Assembly (NCBI GenBank): GCA_028820945.1 | Contig: JAPPHW010000239.1 | Span: 1 to 18,711, forward strand | Length of the DNA stretch: 18,711 nucleotides | Direction: 5' to 3' | Source: Defluviicoccus sp. | Lineage (GTDB): Bacteria > Pseudomonadota > Alphaproteobacteria > MPNO01 | In this document: one piece after another, positions 16,059 to 18,711 of the stretch | Position numbering within the stretch: position 1 is the first letter of the stretch | Layout of the letters: every line of letters begins with the position of its first letter | Notes under the pieces: generated by a model | What the model saw: only the letters and a program-made list of their open reading frames with translations | Database searches by the model: none | What the model was told of the DNA's origin: nothing | Made by a program: the position numbers and the translations under genes

Positions 16059-17219
16059 ATGCCAGCGGCGCGGCGGCATGTGGAAATCGCCGGCGCCGGG
16101 TTCGCCGGGCTGACCGCCGCCGCGGCCTTCGCCCAGCGCGGCTGGAGCGTCCGGGTTCACGAGCTGGGGGACGGGCTGCGCACGGCGGGCGCCGGGATCT
16201 ACATCTACGAGAACGGTTTGAAGGTTTTCGAGGCGGTCGGCGCCTACGAGGCCGCCACACGGGGCGCCTTTCCCGGCCGCGCGCGCGAGATGCGGGACGA
16301 CCGGAATAACACCATCGCGCGGATCGAATGGCCGGCGGACGGGCCGATGCGGATGTTCTCGATCATCCGCCAGAACTGCATCGACGCCCTGGCGGCGGCG
16401 GCTGAAAAGGCGGGCGCCGAGATCGTCACCGGATCCGAGGTGTCGGGCGCCGAGCCGGCCGCCCCGGTGGTGCCCCCCACGGCCCGCGGCAACAACCCAT
16501 TTTTGGCCCGCGGGGGGGTGGGGGGGGGCCCCCCCGCCCGCGACTCGCTCGGCCTCATGCGGTCGTTCAGGCAGCTCCCCGACGGCGCGATCCGCCTCCT
16601 GATCCCGCGCACCGAGGAGGAGCGGCAGGGCGCGGAGACCCGGAACTACATCGAATACTGGTCGGGGCGCCGGCGTCTGCTCTACACGCCTGTCTCGGAC
16701 GATGCGGTCTACCTCGCCCTGCTCTGCCCCGTCGCCGACACCCAAGCGCGGCGCATGCCGATCGACGTCGACCTCTGGACGCGTATTTACCCGCATCTCG
16801 AACATTTGTTCCCGAGGATCGGCGGCCGGGGACGCTGGGACCCGTTCGTCGTCATCCGTCTGAAACGCTGGTCGAGCGGGCGGGTCGCCATGATCGGCGA
16901 CGCGGCGCACGCGATGGCGCCGAACCTGGGCCAGGGCGGCGGCTGCGGCATGATGAACGGGCTCTCGCTCGCGGTGTATCTGGACCGGTTCGACGACGTC
17001 CTAGCGGGGCTCGCCGAATGGGAACGCCGCGAACGGCCGCTCACCGACCATACCCAGCGCATTTCGACCGTCTACGGCTGGCCGGGGAGCTGGCCGCCCC
17101 GGCTGCGGGCCCGGTTCTACGACTTCGCCCACAAAAACCGGTGGATCGAGCGGCAGCGGCTGCGCACCGCGACCCACGTGCCGCTGGGGTGGGAGGCGGG
17201 GGCTGCTCAACGCGCCTAG
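16059..17219 (+). CDS. FAD-dependent monooxygenase (flavoprotein aromatic hydroxylase family), internally corrupted
   Basis: A 386-residue group A flavoprotein monooxygenase (PHBH/UbiH/salicylate-hydroxylase-like), which uses NAD(P)H and O2 to hydroxylate a substrate. The N-terminal Rossmann motif GAGFAG (12-17) and the C-terminal FAD motif GDAAHAMAPNLGQGGG (280-295) are intact. The middle motif, normally like GADGVxSxVR just before RDSLGL, is missing: residues about 133-160 are Ala/Pro/Gly-rich and encoded by G and C runs. The spacing between flanking conserved parts looks normal, so the frame survives but the sequence looks wrong. Either the read is faulty or the protein is damaged. It is the third gene of the oxygenase operon, 12 bases after the hydrolase. 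Confidence 0.8.
   Translation: MPAARRHVEIAGAGFAGLTAAAAFAQRGWSVRVHELGDGLRTAGAGIYIYENGLKVFEAVGAYEAATRGAFPGRAREMRDDRNNTIARIEWPADGPMRMFSIIRQNCIDALAAAAEKAGAEIVTGSEVSGAEPAAPVVPPTARGNNPFLARGGVGGGPPARDSLGLMRSFRQLPDGAIRLLIPRTEEERQGAETRNYIEYWSGRRRLLYTPVSDDAVYLALLCPVADTQARRMPIDVDLWTRIYPHLEHLFPRIGGRGRWDPFVVIRLKRWSSGRVAMIGDAAHAMAPNLGQGGGCGMMNGLSLAVYLDRFDDVLAGLAEWERRERPLTDHTQRISTVYGWPGSWPPRLRARFYDFAHKNRWIERQRLRTATHVPLGWEAGAAQRA
16455..16540 (+). other. Abnormal homopolymer-rich stretch inside the FAD monooxygenase gene
   Basis: This stretch contains CCCCCC, TTTTT, G7-T-G9 (16512-16528) and C7 (16529-16535) in quick succession, plus a 9-base direct repeat GGCCCGCGG at 16481 and 16505. Nothing comparable occurs elsewhere in the window. 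It falls where the conserved FAD/NADPH motif of the protein should be encoded. A low-quality consensus is the simplest explanation. Confidence 0.75.
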
Positions 17220-17301
17220 CCCCCGTCGCCGGCGAGCCGATCCTGCTTGTCGGCACGCCGGAGCTTGCGCGCGGCATGAACGGATGATAACAAAATGCTA
17301 T

Positions 17302-17313
17302 CCGACGCGTCGG
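17302..17313. promoter_or_regulatory. Palindrome upstream of vapB, probable autoregulatory operator
   Basis: A perfect 12-base palindrome, CCGACGCGTCGG, ends 10 bases before the antitoxin start. A second inverted pair, CGGAT (17281-17285) and ATCCG (17300-17304), flanks the AT-rich segment just upstream, where the promoter probably lies. Ribbon-helix-helix antitoxins bind such repeats, with the toxin, to repress their own operon. The function is inferred from position. Confidence 0.5.
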
Positions 17314-17323
17314 GGACGAACCG

Positions 17324-17584
17324 ATGGCAACGATCAATGTGCGGCGGCTCGACGAACACGTGGTCGCGCGTCTCAAGCAGCGCGCCGCGCTGAACAACCG
17401 CTCGCTGGAGGGCGAGGCACGCCACATCCTGGAATGCGCGGCCGAGGACGACATGGCGGTTAAGCGGGCCAGGTTCCTGGAGGCGACGGACCGGCTGCGG
17501 GAGAAGACCAGGGGTCGCAAGCAGACCCCGGCGGAAGTGCTGATCCGCGAGGACCGCGACCGCGGCCATCGCGACGACTTCTGA
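17324..17584 (+). CDS. vapB: FitA/VapB-type ribbon-helix-helix antitoxin
   Basis: An 86-residue antitoxin. The first 40 residues form a ribbon-helix-helix DNA-binding domain of the FitA/Arc type: strand ATINVRRLD, helix EHVVARLKQRAALNN, then RSLEGEARHILECAA, a hallmark of FitA-like antitoxins. The rest is highly charged and would wrap around and inhibit the toxin. The ATG follows GGGGA by a normal distance. The TGA stop shares its A with the toxin ATG (TGATG), the usual coupling in such operons. It lies 104 bases after the FAD monooxygenase and is not expected to belong to that operon functionally. Confidence 0.88.
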   Translation: MATINVRRLDEHVVARLKQRAALNNRSLEGEARHILECAAEDDMAVKRARFLEATDRLREKTRGRKQTPAEVLIREDRDRGHRDDF

Positions 17585-18012
17585 TGCGCTTCGTGGTCGA
17601 TGCGAGCGTGGCGGTCAAGTTGCTGGTCGACGAGCCCGATTCGGATGCCGCGCGGGAGCTGGCGTCAAGCGGCCAGGATCTGCACGCGCCGCGCCTGATG
17701 GTGTCCGAGGTCGCCAATGCGCTGTGGCGCAAGGCGCGGCTGGGTCAGATCGAGCGCGCCGATGCAGGCGCCGCCCTGGCCTTGCTGTCCGACATGCCGG
17801 TGCGGTGGAACGACGACGAGACCGTCAGCGCGGACGCGGTTCGTCTGGCGCTGGCCTTCGACCACCCGGTTTATGACTGCATGTATCTCGCGCTCGCGCA
17901 CCGCATCGGCGCAACCGTGGTAACGGCGGACCGCCGGTTCGTGACGGCCGCGGCCCCGACCCAACATGGCGAGGCCATCCTGACTTTGGCCGACTATGCC
18001 GCGACACGGTGA
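17584..18012 (+). CDS. vapC: VapC-type PIN-domain ribonuclease toxin
   Basis: A 142-residue PIN-domain endoribonuclease; VapC toxins usually cut tRNA or rRNA and halt translation when freed from VapB. The four acidic metal-binding residues are all present: D6 (VVDASVAVKLL), E42 (SEVANALWR), D98 (YDCMYLALA) and D116 (TADRRF). Its length is typical and there is no sign of decay. The start overlaps the antitoxin stop by one base. The gene ends 35 bases before the convergent acyl-CoA ligase. The RNA target cannot be told from the sequence. Confidence 0.92.
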   Translation: MRFVVDASVAVKLLVDEPDSDAARELASSGQDLHAPRLMVSEVANALWRKARLGQIERADAGAALALLSDMPVRWNDDETVSADAVRLALAFDHPVYDCMYLALAHRIGATVVTADRRFVTAAAPTQHGEAILTLADYAATR

Positions 18013-18027
18013 CGAAATTTTTTCATC
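18011..18027. terminator. Weak hairpin between convergent vapC and acyl-CoA ligase
   Basis: GACGAAA (18011-18017) and TTTCATC (18021-18027) pair as a 7-base stem with one imperfect pair (a G-U wobble on the - strand transcript) and a 3-base loop; a T6 run (18018-18023) lies in it. It overlaps the vapC stop. The position fits a shared terminator but the structure is weak and no T tail follows. Confidence 0.25.
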
Positions 18028-18047
18028 GCGACCCTGTCCGGGCATGC

Positions 18048-18711
18048 TCATGTTTCACATGAAATATCGGGCGAGGTTGCCGCGGCTGCTCGCGTTCGAA
18101 GCTCGGAGCGCAGCACCTTGCCGTTCGGGGTCTTGGGCAGGGCGTCGAGGAATTCGATGGCACGGGGGTACATGTAGGGCGGGGCGGTCGCCTTGACATG
18201 CGCCTGGAGACGGGCGGCGAGCTCTCCGCCCGTCTCGTGCCCGGGCGCGGCGACGACATAGGCCTTGACGATGGCGCCGCGCACGCCGGCCGGGTCCGGC
18301 GCGGGCACGCAGGCGCAGTCGAGCACCGCTTCGTGGCCGAGCAGCGCCGTTTCGACCTCGATCGGCGAGATGTTGTAGCCGGCCGAGACGATCATTTCGT
18401 CGTGGCGACCGACATACTGGAAATACCCCTCCGCGTCCCGGGTGACCACGTCGGGAAAGACGTTCCAGCCGTCCCGCACCAGCTCGCGCTGGCGGTCCTC
18501 GTTGCGCCAGTAGACGGTGCCGGTGCAACCACGGACCGCCAGCAGTCCCCGTTCCCCGTCGGCAACCGGCCCAAGAGTGTCTGCATCCAGCACCGCGACC
18601 TCGTAGCCGGGCGCCGCACGTCCCATCGTTCCGGCCCGCGCGGGCTTGCCGAGCTCGCTTGCGGTTATGAAGCAGTGGAACATCTCGGTGGTGCCGATGA
18701 ACTGCTCGAGC
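18048..18711 (-). CDS. AMP-forming acyl-CoA ligase, C-terminal part (cut by window edge)
   Basis: The last 221 residues of an acyl-AMP/acyl-CoA ligase of the ANL superfamily, which activates a carboxylic acid with ATP and CoA. Reading in from the right edge, the frame gives QFIGTTEMFHCF, carrying the A5 GTTE motif, then the A7-like RDGWNVFPDVV, A8 GRHDEMIVSAGYNISPIEVE and A10 PKTPNGK with the catalytic Lys. The local sequence resembles benzoate-CoA or related aryl/short-chain ligases more than long-chain fatty acyl ligases, but without the N-terminal half the substrate is open. The Met at 18683 is internal, since conserved sequence continues upstream to the edge. It converges on vapC. Confidence 0.88.
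   Translation of the reverse strand, partial: LEQFIGTTEMFHCFITASELGKPARAGTMGRAAPGYEVAVLDADTLGPVADGERGLLAVRGCTGTVYWRNEDRQRELVRDGWNVFPDVVTRDAEGYFQYVGRHDEMIVSAGYNISPIEVETALLGHEAVLDCACVPAPDPAGVRGAIVKAYVVAAPGHETGGELAARLQAHVKATAPPYMYPRAIEFLDALPKTPNGKVLRSELRTRAAAATSPDISCET

Noticed and set aside
16512..16535. Phase-variable homopolymer switch
   Set aside because: The run sits on a motif that should be conserved, is surrounded by other aberrant runs, and resembles miscalled sequence; kept only as a minor alternative in the findings.

Overview
The window is GC-rich and densely coded. It looks like chromosomal DNA of an alphaproteobacterium, probably a Rhodospirillales-like lineage. The reasons are the separate petA-petB-petC genes for an alphaproteobacterial-type cytochrome bc1 complex, the mtnP gene directly behind them, and the housekeeping string prs-rplY-pth-ychF with a long CTC/TL5-type L25. 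No rRNA, tRNA, CRISPR array, insertion sequence or phage gene is visible, and no gene-free stretch exceeds about 200 bases.

Bases 1-6846 (+ strand) are one tightly packed gene string. petA, petB and petC encode the Rieske protein, cytochrome b and cytochrome c1 of ubiquinol:cytochrome c oxidoreductase. They run straight into mtnP (methylthioadenosine phosphorylase), mtnA (methylthioribose-1-phosphate isomerase) and a two-domain class II aldolase/short-chain dehydrogenase. Overlapping stop/start codons (petB/petC, mtnP/mtnA) and very short gaps suggest translational coupling. The last three genes together suggest a methylthioadenosine (MTA) salvage route that cleaves methylthioribulose-1-phosphate to dihydroxyacetone phosphate plus methylthioacetaldehyde, with an oxidoreductase fused to the aldolase. 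A strong hairpin at 6853-6880 closes the region and serves both converging strands.

Bases 6901-14187 (- strand) hold, in transcription order, a lone molybdopterin-binding large subunit of the xanthine dehydrogenase/CO dehydrogenase family, a VOC-fold (glyoxalase/dioxygenase-like) protein, prs, rplY, pth, ychF and a dienelactone-hydrolase-family gene. prs makes PRPP, L25 binds 5S rRNA, Pth recycles peptidyl-tRNA and YchF is a ribosome-associated ATPase. This is a translation/nucleotide core with catabolic-looking genes at both ends.

Bases 14315-17219 (+ strand) are a three-gene operon diverging from the molybdenum hydroxylase subunit: an isopenicillin-N-synthase-like 2-oxoglutarate/Fe(II) oxygenase, a second dienelactone-hydrolase-like protein and an FAD monooxygenase. 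With the VOC protein and an AMP-forming acyl-CoA ligase at the right edge, they look like parts of a small-molecule degradation pathway whose substrate cannot be read from sequence. The FAD monooxygenase contains an abnormal homopolymer-rich stretch (about 16455-16540) that has replaced its expected second FAD motif and looks like a sequencing or assembly fault.

Bases 17324-18012 (+ strand) are a VapBC-type toxin-antitoxin pair with a palindrome upstream. Bases 18048-18711 (- strand) are the C-terminal part of an AMP-forming acyl-CoA ligase that continues past the window edge.
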